DNA of 64,000 nucleotides from Sphingobacteriales bacterium 44-61 (GTDB taxonomy: Bacteria; Bacteroidota; Bacteroidia; Chitinophagales; Chitinophagaceae). The stretch lies in assembly GCA_001898405.1 (NCBI GenBank), contig MKTW01000007.1, forward strand, positions 83,000 through 146,999. Reading direction: 5' to 3'. The position numbers and the translations under genes were made by a program. Position 1 is the stretch's first letter; the number at the start of each line of letters is the position of its first letter. The notes beneath the pieces were generated by a model. That model was not told the origin of the DNA. It saw nothing but the letters and a program-made list of their open reading frames with translations, and did not search any database. Below are positions 19,274 to 27,332 of this stretch, piece after piece.

Positions 19274-20598
19274 CCATGTTCCGTCTTTTCAAGAACCTTA
19301 CATTCTGGGTTTTGCTGGCTATTGTCTCTGGCGTTTTGGTGGGCCATTATTTCCCACAGGTAGCCGCTTACCAGGTATTGCCCCGGTCATACCAGTTTCA
19401 TTTGCTGGGGCAGGAGATGAATTTCAAATCCAGTTTCAGTGAACTGTTGGGATCAGGCTTTATCAGCATTGTAAAACTGTTTATTAATCCCATTATCTTT
19501 CTGACGATCACGCTGGGCATTCTCAGCATGGGTAACCTGAGGAAAGTTGGCCGGGTAGGAGCAAAAGCATTAATATATTTTGAAGTGGTCACCACTTTTG
19601 CACTGATCATTGGAGTGGTGGTGGCTTTATTGATACAGCCCGGTAGCGGTGTGGATACTTCTGCAATAAAAGGCGCTGATATTTCTGCTTATACCAAAAA
19701 GGGAGATGGCTTTAGCTGGTGGCAATTCCTGAAAGAGAATTCTACTTTGCAGGTATTGCTGGCTGCATTAGTGCTGGGTGTAGTACTCAGCCAGATGAAG
19801 AAAACAGAACGCCTGGTAAAGATCATGCATACAGCGTCCCGTTATATATTCAGGGGATTGCACCGCGTGATGCTGCTGGCTCCTGTTGGCGCATTTGGCG
19901 GGATGGCATATACCATCAGCAAATTCGGGATTGATACCCTGCTGCCATTAGGCAAGCTTATGGTTACAGTATATATCACGATGGCCGTATTCATCTTCGT
20001 GGTGCTGTATCTTATTTTACGGATGTATAAAGTGAACCTGCTCCGTTTTCTGAAATATATCAGGGAGGAATTACTGATCGTATTAGGCACTTCTTCATCA
20101 GAAGCTGCACTGCCTTCGCTGATGGAGAAGCTGGAGCGGATGGGATGTTCCAAATCCATAGTCGGCCTGGTAGTTCCTACAGGTTATTCTTTTAACCTGG
20201 ATGGTACCACCATCTATTTATCCATGAGTATGATCTTCATGGCGCAGGTATTTCATGTGCAGATGAGCTTTGAGCAGATAGCGGCTGTGATCGGCATACT
20301 TATGCTCACTTCAAAAGGCGCAGCGGGCGTAACGGGCAGTGGTTTTGTAGTGCTGGCATCTACACTTACAGCGATTAAAGTAATACCGATTGAAGGGCTT
20401 GCATTATTGCTGGGTGTTGACCGGTTTATGTCTGAAGCCCGTGCCATTACCAACTTTATCGGGAATGGTGTTGCTACCATCTGGCTGGCGAACAATGAAA
20501 AAGAATTTGACCGCGATAAAATGGAGAAAGCATTTTCCCGTGTGCACGAAACAGAAGATATTGTCAAAGACAATATAGAAGCAGATACGGTGGCTTGA
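19270..20598 (+). CDS. DAACS-family dicarboxylate/amino acid:cation symporter
   Basis: 442 residues with multiple membrane helices and DAACS hallmarks: the serine-rich hairpin [36 protein letters not shown] (including the NLDGT motif), and [16 protein letters not shown]. The family transports aspartate, glutamate or C4-dicarboxylates with protons or sodium. Its start codon overlaps the GH130 stop by four bases, so it is translationally coupled to the mannan operon. No such transporter is part of the described mannan pathway, so either its substrate or its presence here is unusual. A second ATG at 19276 is an alternative start. Confidence 0.92.
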   Translation: MTMFRLFKNLTFWVLLAIVSGVLVGHYFPQVAAYQVLPRSYQFHLLGQEMNFKSSFSELLGSGFISIVKLFINPIIFLTITLGILSMGNLRKVGRVGAKALIYFEVVTTFALIIGVVVALLIQPGSGVDTSAIKGADISAYTKKGDGFSWWQFLKENSTLQVLLAALVLGVVLSQMKKTERLVKIMHTASRYIFRGLHRVMLLAPVGAFGGMAYTISKFGIDTLLPLGKLMVTVYITMAVFIFVVLYLILRMYKVNLLRFLKYIREELLIVLGTSSSEAALPSLMEKLERMGCSKSIVGLVVPTGYSFNLDGTTIYLSMSMIFMAQVFHVQMSFEQIAAVIGILMLTSKGAAGVTGSGFVVLASTLTAIKVIPIEGLALLLGVDRFMSEARAITNFIGNGVATIWLANNEKEFDRDKMEKAFSRVHETEDIVKDNIEADTVA

Positions 20599-20652
20599 TT
20601 GCTGCCGTTCAAATTTCATCCGTTCTGCTTCTATCTCTTTGCAGTTAAATGA

Positions 20653-21162
20653 TCATGCCCGCAATTCCACTTTGAAAGCAAGGCTGAAATAAGAAAGGTA
20701 ATGTCCGCGCTGGTTAATCGAATCTGCGTTCCATTCATGTCCGAAAGTGAAAGGATGCTGATTGTCGCAGGCGGCTTCTCCAAGTCCTACCAGTGCATTG
20801 TTAGTCTTAACACGGAATCCATAAGTAGATTGTTTCTTCAGTTCCAGGGTCGGAAGTGAAAAGCGGATCCATTTATGATGGTCTTCTTTTTCTACTGCCA
20901 ATGTGCATTGGCCGAGTGAGGGGCCCCAGGTTTTGTTGATGGGGTCAAATTCATGTAAGCTGAGCTGGATATCCCCGGGGTATTGCACAGCGGAAGCAAA
21001 CAGTTGGATATTGTCCAATTGGCCCTCGGCAGGGCAGGTAAAAGTTTGTCCTCCGAAATGATCGGTTGGGTCGGTATGAAGATGGCCGATCCATAGGGTC
21101 GTGTTGTTTTCCACCTGTGTGAGCACCGGGCGGGGATGGCTGCCAGGTTTAAATGTATCCAT
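20653..21162 (-). CDS. Hypothetical protein, probable beta-sandwich
   Basis: 169 residues, not recognised. No signal peptide or membrane segment. It is rich in aromatic and His residues in a beta pattern (TTLWIGHLHTDPTDHFGG, FTCPAEGQLDNIQLFA, IQLSLHEFDP, YGFRVKTNN), which suggests a jelly-roll or carbohydrate-binding-like fold. It is convergent with the DAACS gene (54-base gap) and divergent from dnaB. No functional motif was recognised. Confidence 0.7.
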   Translation of the reverse strand: MDTFKPGSHPRPVLTQVENNTTLWIGHLHTDPTDHFGGQTFTCPAEGQLDNIQLFASAVQYPGDIQLSLHEFDPINKTWGPSLGQCTLAVEKEDHHKWIRFSLPTLELKKQSTYGFRVKTNNALVGLGEAACDNQHPFTFGHEWNADSINQRGHYLSYFSLAFKVELRA

Positions 21163-21612
21163 ATCTATTGTTTTTTAAGTAGTTAAATAAAACACCTTGG
21201 GGGCAGCTTGGTCGATAGGAAAGAACTGAAAATAGAACTGATTAAGCACGGCATTTATTGTGCCGATCTGAGGAAAATAAGCAGTTGGCGATCAACTATA
21301 AAGATGTTAACTGATGTGCTGTACTTTTAACAGCATAACCCACTTAATTTCCTTAAATTGAAATAGGCTTATGGGGTGTGTCAGGGCCATTATGTGGATA
21401 ACCCCCGGTTGGCAGGTGAAAAGATGGTGTAGAAAGAAAAATCTAAATAAAACGGCCGGGTATTCATGTTTGAGGTCTATTTTCGCCTTCTGACTACGGG
21501 AACATTCCGATAACACAGAGATAACATTTTCTTAAAGCAAGGCTGGAATACCGCCCCCAAAGTCATTGGTGCACAACTAATGGTTTAAACCTTTTATCGC
21601 TATAACTGAACG
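21163..21612. other. dnaB upstream region
   Basis: A 450-base gene-free stretch between the divergent 20653 gene and dnaB. It contains a perfect DnaA box at 21393-21401 and a short hairpin around 21250-21263. No clear TAnnTTTG promoter was located for dnaB. Small ORFs here do not look coding. Confidence 0.5.
21393..21401 (-). promoter_or_regulatory. Perfect DnaA box upstream of dnaB
   Basis: Reads TTATCCACA on the minus strand, the strongest consensus DnaA box. It lies 212 bases before the dnaB start. Only one was noticed in this region, so this is not an origin; DnaA control of dnaB or a chance match are the options. Confidence 0.45.
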
Positions 21613-23175
21613 ATGGACCTGACCAACCTGAATAAAGACCGCAAGCAAAAAAGAAGATCTTCGTTAGACCTCGGCACAATGGTATACGGTAAAGTACCCC
21701 CACAGGCAAAAGACCTGGAGGAAGCCGTGCTTGGCGCTATTATGCTCGAAAAAAATGCATTTGATGTAGTGATCGAGATCCTGAAAGCTGAATGCTTTTA
21801 TGTGGAAGCCCACCAGCGTATTTTCAGTGCTATTCAAAGCCTGGCCAATAAAAGTCAGCCCATCGATATCCTGACCGTAGCAGAAGAACTCCGCAGCAAG
21901 GATGAACTGGAAATGGTAGGCGGTGCTTATTACGTCACCAAGCTCACCAATTCCGTGGTTTCTGCTGCGCATATTGAAGCGCATTCCAGGATCATTCTTC
22001 AGAAATTCATTCAACGCGAACTGATCCGCATCAGCGGCGAGATCATCGGCGATGCATATGAAGATTCTACAGACGTATTCGATCTGCTGGATGATGCAGA
22101 AAGCAAATTGTTTGAGATCACCAACAACCACCTCCGTAAAGATTATAATTCCATCGATACCGTACTGGTGAATACCATCAAACGGATCGAAGACCTGCGT
22201 CAGCGTAATGAAGATGTGACAGGTGTGCCGAGTGGTTTTGCAGGACTTGACCGCGTTACCTACGGATGGCAGAACACAGACCTTATCATCCTGGCTGCCC
22301 GCCCTGCGGTGGGTAAAACAGCTTTCGCTCTTAACCTTGCCCGCAATGCAGCAATGCACCCTACCAAGCCAACACCAGTTGCTTTGTTCTCCCTGGAGAT
22401 GAGCGCCGGCCAGTTGGTGCAAAGGATACTTTCTGCAGAAAGCGAAATATGGCTTGAAAAGATTGCACGTGGTAAAATGGAAGAGCATGAGATGAAACAA
22501 TTGTATGCCCGCGGCATTCAACGGCTGGCCCAGGCGCCTCTGTTCATTGATGATACCCCTGCGCTCAACATCTTTGAATTGCGTGCCAAATGCCGCCGTT
22601 TGAAGAACAAGCATAATATTGGCATGATCATCATCGACTACCTGCAATTGATGAGCGGAACCGGTGAAGGAAAGGGTACCAACCGTGAGCAGGAGATCAG
22701 TAATATTTCCCGTAACCTCAAAGGCCTTGCAAAAGAGCTGAATGTTCCCATCATCGCCCTTTCACAGTTAAGCCGGGCAGTGGAACAAAGAGGAGCGAAA
22801 GAAGGAAGCCGTGTTCCCCAGTTGAGTGACCTTCGTGAATCAGGTGCCATCGAACAGGATGCGGACATGGTAATGTTCCTTTACCGTCCCGAATATTATG
22901 ATGTGACGCAAAGTGCAGAAGGTGAGAATATCAAAGGCCTTACAGAAGTAAAGATCGCTAAACACCGTAACGGTTCACTGGAAACAGTAAAACTGAAAGC
23001 GCTGTTGCATATCCAAAAATTCGTTGGCTGGGATGAAGACCCTTACAGTGGAGTTGGTTTGCCATCCGGCGGCTGGCGCCCTGTAGAAGACAGCGGTGGC
23101 GGCGGTGAAAAATTATACATCCAAACCGGCAGCCGCATGAATGACCTGAAGGATGATGAAGACGCACCTTTTTAA
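21613..23175 (+). CDS. dnaB: Replicative DNA helicase DnaB
   Basis: Hexameric helicase that unwinds DNA at the replication fork. 520 residues: N-terminal domain (about 30-130, PPQAKDLEEAVLGAIMLEK), linker, and RecA-like C-terminal domain with Walker A AARPAVGKTAFAL (about 235), FSLEMSAGQLVQR, IIIDYLQLMSG (Walker B) and LSQLSRAVEQR with the arginine-finger region. Length is a little over the usual about 470 because of an N-terminal extension rich in Lys/Arg and a Gly-rich acidic tail. No intein is present. A strong terminator follows. Confidence 0.97.
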   Translation: MDLTNLNKDRKQKRRSSLDLGTMVYGKVPPQAKDLEEAVLGAIMLEKNAFDVVIEILKAECFYVEAHQRIFSAIQSLANKSQPIDILTVAEELRSKDELEMVGGAYYVTKLTNSVVSAAHIEAHSRIILQKFIQRELIRISGEIIGDAYEDSTDVFDLLDDAESKLFEITNNHLRKDYNSIDTVLVNTIKRIEDLRQRNEDVTGVPSGFAGLDRVTYGWQNTDLIILAARPAVGKTAFALNLARNAAMHPTKPTPVALFSLEMSAGQLVQRILSAESEIWLEKIARGKMEEHEMKQLYARGIQRLAQAPLFIDDTPALNIFELRAKCRRLKNKHNIGMIIIDYLQLMSGTGEGKGTNREQEISNISRNLKGLAKELNVPIIALSQLSRAVEQRGAKEGSRVPQLSDLRESGAIEQDADMVMFLYRPEYYDVTQSAEGENIKGLTEVKIAKHRNGSLETVKLKALLHIQKFVGWDEDPYSGVGLPSGGWRPVEDSGGGGEKLYIQTGSRMNDLKDDEDAPF

Positions 23176-23199
23176 TCAATACAAAAGATAACTGATAGC

Positions 23200-23231
23200 A
23201 GTCCAATGATTCATTGGACTTTTTTATTTTT
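23200..23231 (+). terminator. Intrinsic terminator after dnaB
   Basis: Eight-base stem AGTCCAAT/ATTGGACT with a five-base loop, followed by T5AT5. It ends 6 bases before the rsmE start codon, so rsmE translation begins directly after the hairpin. Confidence 0.75.
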
Positions 23232-23237
23232 ACAGTA

Positions 23238-23954
23238 ATGGCTTTACCATTTTTTTATATATCCCAGTATGATACAGCACAAAAAGAGATTGTGTTGGAT
23301 GAAGACACATCAAGACATGTGGCGCAGGTGCTGCGGATGAATGCAGGAGAGAAACTCAATCTCACAGACGGCAAGGGACATTTGCTTACAGCAGTAATCA
23401 AAGACAATCATAAAAAACATTGCGTGGTGGAAGTGGAACAAACCGACCTGGCAAATATGCCGGCCAGGAAAGTGACCATTGCCATATCCTTATTAAAGAA
23501 TACTAACCGCTTTGAATGGTTTCTGGAAAAAGCAACAGAACTGGGCGTAGCGGAAATCATTCCATTGCTATGTGCAAGAACTGAAAAAGAAAAGTTCAGA
23601 CAAGACAGGCTGCAGCAGATACTTGTAAGCGCCATGTTGCAATCACAGCAGGTTTGGTTGCCGGTATTGCATGAACCGGTAGCCTATGAATTATTATTTC
23701 GCCAGGAAGAACTGCAGGGTGTTCAACATAAATATATTGCCCATTGCGAAGAAGAGCAAAAACAGGAACTGACAGATGTATTGGCGGATACAACAGGCAG
23801 CCGCTTCATCCTGATAGGGCCTGAAGGAGATTTTACTTCCGAAGAGATCAGCCTGGCATTAGCTGCTCATTTCAAACCCGTGAGCCTGGGAGAAACCCGG
23901 CTGCGTGCTGAAACAGCAGGCGTAGTGGCAGCAACCTTACTTTGCCTGGTCTGA
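23238..23954 (+). CDS. rsmE: 16S rRNA (uracil-1498-N3)-methyltransferase
   Basis: SPOUT-fold enzyme that methylates U1498 of 16S rRNA. 238 residues from the ATG at 23238; an in-frame ATG at 23214 lies inside the dnaB terminator and is rejected. Family motifs include VLRMNAGEKLNLTDG, ISLLKNTNRFEWFLEKATELGVAEIIPL, and the SAM-binding knot region ILIGPEGDFTSEEI with LGETRLRAETAG at the C-terminus. Its end overlaps the 3' end of the convergent terC gene by 18 bases. A promoter was not identified; see the note on the abutting terminator. Confidence 0.95.
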   Translation: MALPFFYISQYDTAQKEIVLDEDTSRHVAQVLRMNAGEKLNLTDGKGHLLTAVIKDNHKKHCVVEVEQTDLANMPARKVTIAISLLKNTNRFEWFLEKATELGVAEIIPLLCARTEKEKFRQDRLQQILVSAMLQSQQVWLPVLHEPVAYELLFRQEELQGVQHKYIAHCEEEQKQELTDVLADTTGSRFILIGPEGDFTSEEISLALAAHFKPVSLGETRLRAETAGVVAATLLCLV

Positions 23955-24743
23955 ATCGATATCCTCCGGTTTTTCTTCCAACCTTGGTTCGTTGAGCTTC
24001 ACCACTTTTCTCGCAGCTTTTTTCATCATCACCATATTCAACACTTCTACGATAAAGGAGAAAGCCATACCAAAATAGATATAGTTTTTCAGGTGCAGTT
24101 CATGCGCGCTCTCGCTGTCCCAACCTTCGATCACCAGGCTAAGGCCGATCATTACAAGAAATGACAGGGCCAGCATTTTCAGCGTTGGGTGTTTCTGTAT
24201 AAAAGAAGAAATAGCAGGACTGAAAAGAAACATAATGGCCATGGCGATCACTACTGCTGCGATCATGATAGGAACATGCTGTGCAGTACCGCCGGCAGTA
24301 ATGATGCTGTCGAATGAGAACACCGCATCGATCACCATGATCTGTACAATCGCCTGGCTAAAGCTCAATGGTTTTTTCTTTATAGCTGAATCATGCATAT
24401 CATCGCCACCTTCGAGCTTATGGTGTATTTCCCGGACTGATTTATAGATAAGGAACAGGCCACCGATCAGCATCACCAGGCTGGCGAGATCAAAACCTTT
24501 ATCAAATATGGTGAATACAGCTTTGCCTTTTTGTTTCAATAACCATCCCAGTGCCAGCAATAAAAGACTGCGGGAAATGATGCCTGTGATCATCCACAGG
24601 CGGCGGGCCGATTTTTGATCTTTAACAGGAAGACGGTTGAGAATGATGCTGACAAAAATGACATTATCAATGCCCAGTACTACTTCCAGGATAACCAGGA
24701 TAAAAAAACTGATAATGCTTTCGCTTGTAAATAAATATTCCAT
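23937..24743 (-). CDS. TerC-family integral membrane protein
   Basis: 268 residues with about seven membrane helices. The family signature is present: ILEVVLGIDNVIFVSIILNRLP near the N-terminus, ALGWLLK, and the second repeat VIDAVFSFDSIITAGG. Charged Asp residues in the helices are typical of TerC/Alx proteins, which are linked to tellurite resistance and manganese handling. The C-terminus is hydrophilic and basic, then acidic. It lies 43 bases downstream of pyrD on the same strand and may be co-transcribed. Confidence 0.92.
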   Translation of the reverse strand: MEYLFTSESIISFFILVILEVVLGIDNVIFVSIILNRLPVKDQKSARRLWMITGIISRSLLLLALGWLLKQKGKAVFTIFDKGFDLASLVMLIGGLFLIYKSVREIHHKLEGGDDMHDSAIKKKPLSFSQAIVQIMVIDAVFSFDSIITAGGTAQHVPIMIAAVVIAMAIMFLFSPAISSFIQKHPTLKMLALSFLVMIGLSLVIEGWDSESAHELHLKNYIYFGMAFSFIVEVLNMVMMKKAARKVVKLNEPRLEEKPEDIDSDQAK

Positions 24744-24786
24744 TGTGGTGATGTGCTGGTATTGGTTAATGCTTAAGCCGGTTGAA

Positions 24787-25842
24787 TTACTTTAATGTGT
24801 TGCAGATTCTTTTTACGATGGCAGGGCCTTCATAAATAAACCCTGTCCATACCTGTACGAGAGCCGCACCGGCATTCAATTTCTCTTTTGCATCGTCGCC
24901 GGTAAAAATACCTCCGGAAGCGATGATCGGGATCTGGCCGCCTGCTTTCTGGGAAATATAAGCCACGAGGTCGGTAGCTCTTTGCCTGACCGGTTTGCCG
25001 CTGAGGCCGCCAGGGCCAATAGCTTCCAGTTGGTCAGCAGGAGTTTTCAATCCCGCCCGGTTGATGGTGGTATTGGAACAAACCAATCCATCCAGTTTTA
25101 TTTCCAGTGCAAGATCGATCACATCATCTACCTGGTCTATAGTAAGGTCAGGTGCTATTTTCAACAGAATGGGTTTGGCAACTGCTTTGCCATTATTGAT
25201 CATCTGCAGGTGACGCAATATTTTGCCCAGTGATTCTTTTTCCTGCAATTCACGCAGGCCGGGAGTATTGGGACTGCTTACGTTCACCACAAAATAATCA
25301 ACATAAGGATGCAGCTCACGAAAGCAGCTATCATAATCCTTCCAGGCTTCTTCGTTCGGTGTTACCTTATTCTTACCGATATTACCACCGATGATGAGTT
25401 TGGGTTTATCAGCAGAGCGGTTTTCAACATGCTGCTTCCATTTCTTCAATCGCTCAGCCACCCGTTTCACTCCATCATTATTAAATCCCATGCGGTTGAT
25501 CAATGCCTGATCCTCGGGCAGCCGGAACAGGCGGGGTTTATCATTACCAGCCTGCGGCAAAGGAGTTACGGTTCCGATCTCTACAAAACCGAATCCCAGC
25601 GCTTCCAGCTCGCGGAGGTAACGCGCATTTTTGTCAAAACCAGCACCCAGCCCAACGGGATTTTTTGGATGAAGGCCTGCAACAGACCATTTGCTTTTGC
25701 CCATTGGCTTCGGGCTGAAGGCAGCAGCAAGGAGCGAGCGCCCGATGCCAAGACTGCATAGCAGCTTTAAGGAGTTCATGGTAAAATAATGCACCCCTTC
25801 CGTAGGAAATAAAAACAGGAAACGCCTGATCAGATTGTACAT
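24787..25842 (-). CDS. pyrD: Dihydroorotate dehydrogenase (quinone), class 2
   Basis: Membrane-associated flavoenzyme that oxidises dihydroorotate to orotate in pyrimidine synthesis with quinone as acceptor. 351 residues from the ATG at 25842 (MYNLIRRFLFLFP), the usual class 2 N-terminal amphipathic helices; the TATCTTCG -7 box at 25857-25850 favours this start over the ATG at 25863. Motifs: NPVGLGAGFDKNA, GFGFVEIGTVTP, RLPEDQALINRMGFNN, VNVSSPNTPGLR with the catalytic Ser, and ASGGIFTGDDAKEKL. pyrC lies elsewhere in this window. Confidence 0.96.
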   Translation of the reverse strand: MYNLIRRFLFLFPTEGVHYFTMNSLKLLCSLGIGRSLLAAAFSPKPMGKSKWSVAGLHPKNPVGLGAGFDKNARYLRELEALGFGFVEIGTVTPLPQAGNDKPRLFRLPEDQALINRMGFNNDGVKRVAERLKKWKQHVENRSADKPKLIIGGNIGKNKVTPNEEAWKDYDSCFRELHPYVDYFVVNVSSPNTPGLRELQEKESLGKILRHLQMINNGKAVAKPILLKIAPDLTIDQVDDVIDLALEIKLDGLVCSNTTINRAGLKTPADQLEAIGPGGLSGKPVRQRATDLVAYISQKAGGQIPIIASGGIFTGDDAKEKLNAGAALVQVWTGFIYEGPAIVKRICNTLK

Positions 25843-25849
25843 AATGCTG

Positions 25850-25857
25850 CGAAGATA
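25850..25857 (-). promoter_or_regulatory. -7 box for pyrD
   Basis: Minus strand TATCTTCG, one mismatch to TAnnTTTG, ending 7 bases before the pyrD ATG at 25842. This implies a leaderless or nearly leaderless transcript. No TTG at good spacing. Confidence 0.35.
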
Positions 25858-25877
25858 ATTCAAGTTAAGGGCTGGGT

Positions 25878-25908
25878 TTGGTTAGTATAGAAACTGTGAG
25901 TAAATTTG
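25878..25908 (+). promoter_or_regulatory. Promoter of the thiolase gene
   Basis: TTG at 25878-25880, spacer of 20, then TAAATTTG at 25901-25908: a full match to the Bacteroidota consensus. Transcription would start about 40 bases before the ATG at 25957. Confidence 0.65.
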
Positions 25909-25956
25909 GGATAGAAAGTTGCATAAACAACCATTGAAATATTTAAAATAACAGAT

Positions 25957-27132
25957 ATGCAAGAAGCATATATAATCGCCGGATACCGCACTGCTGTTGG
26001 TAAAGCCAAAAGAGGCGGGTTCCGTTTTTACCGTCCGGATGACCTGGCTGTGGAAGTGATCAAAGGCCTGATGGCTTCTGTGCCGCAATTGGAAGCCAGC
26101 CGTGTGGATGATGTGATCGTAGGCAATGCCGTGCCGGAAGCCGAACAGGGTTTGCAATTCGGACGCATCATTTCTGCAAGGGCATTAGGGTTTTCTGTGC
26201 CGGGTGTTACGGTGAACCGTTATTGTGCGTCAGGACTGGAAACTATTGCCATGGCTACTGCCAAGATCCGCACAGGACTGGCCGACTGCATTATTGCGGG
26301 CGGCACAGAAAGCATGAGCCTGGTGCCTACAGCAGGATGGAAAACCGTACCTGCCTATTCTATTGCAAAAGATGATCCCGACTATTACCTGAGCATGGGA
26401 CTCACAGCTGAAGCGGTGGCTAAGGAGTACAACGTGAACCGTAAGGACCAGGATGAATTTTCTTATCAATCGCACCGCAAAGCCATTCACGCCATTGAGA
26501 ACGGCTATTTCAAATCAGGTATTCTTCCTATCAATGTGGAAGAAGTATACCTTGATGAAAAAGGCAAAAAGCAAAAAAGGAATTATGTAGTGGATACGGA
26601 TGAAGGTCCGCGAGCCGACACATCCGTGGAAGTGCTTGCCAAACTGAAGCCTGCATTTGCAGCAGGTGGAATGGTAACGGCTGGTAATTCATCACAAACA
26701 TCCGATGGTGCTGCTTTTGTGATCGTGATGGGTGAAAAGATGATGAATGAACTGGGTTTGAAACCTATCGCAAGATTGGTGGCTTGTGCTTCAGCCGGTG
26801 TGCATCCCCGCATCATGGGCATTGGCCCGGTGGCTGCAATTCCCAAGGCATTGAAGCAGGTGAACATGAGCCTCAATGATATTGACCTCATTGAATTGAA
26901 CGAAGCATTTGCTTCGCAATCGCTGGCCGTGATCCGTGAAGTAGGGCTTGATCCGGCAAAAGTGAATATCAACGGCGGCGCTATCGCACTTGGTCATCCT
27001 CTTGGCTGCACAGGTTGCAAACTGACCATTCAGATCGTGAATGATATGAAAAGGCTGAACAAGAAATACGGAATGGTAACAGCCTGCGTAGGTGGCGGGC
27101 AGGGAATTGCCGGGGTGATTGAAAATTTATAA
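25957..27132 (+). CDS. Acetyl-CoA C-acyltransferase (thiolase)
   Basis: Catalyses thiolytic cleavage or condensation of acyl-CoA, the last step of beta-oxidation. 391 residues, a full-length thiolase. The nucleophilic cysteine is Cys90 in VNRYCASGLETI; the second half has IELNEAFASQ, NINGGAIALGHPLGCTG with the catalytic His, and the C-terminal ACVGGGQGIA cysteine. No signal peptide. It stands alone, with a consensus promoter, and is divergent from pyrD. The FadA/FadI type is most likely because its partner hydratase genes are absent nearby. Confidence 0.94.
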   Translation: MQEAYIIAGYRTAVGKAKRGGFRFYRPDDLAVEVIKGLMASVPQLEASRVDDVIVGNAVPEAEQGLQFGRIISARALGFSVPGVTVNRYCASGLETIAMATAKIRTGLADCIIAGGTESMSLVPTAGWKTVPAYSIAKDDPDYYLSMGLTAEAVAKEYNVNRKDQDEFSYQSHRKAIHAIENGYFKSGILPINVEEVYLDEKGKKQKRNYVVDTDEGPRADTSVEVLAKLKPAFAAGGMVTAGNSSQTSDGAAFVIVMGEKMMNELGLKPIARLVACASAGVHPRIMGIGPVAAIPKALKQVNMSLNDIDLIELNEAFASQSLAVIREVGLDPAKVNINGGAIALGHPLGCTGCKLTIQIVNDMKRLNKKYGMVTACVGGGQGIAGVIENL

Positions 27133-27332
27133 TGATAAAAAACATTACGTCTTCTTTCCTTTTGTGATAATACGCTTATTGCAAAGGCAGCTATTACATA
27201 CTACTCAAATAAAGTCACGCATTTCTACTATTTGTCCATTGTATTTTCCCGATTTACGGGATTGGGGCGCAATATTTGTTACAAAGCGAGCGAATCTTTG
27301 TTCAATATCCATAAGAGCCAAAACCAACTAAA

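Noticed and set aside
21664-22647. 327-residue minus-strand ORF inside dnaB
   Set aside because: It overlaps a full-length DnaB with clear motifs and has no family signature; its composition is that of a complement frame.
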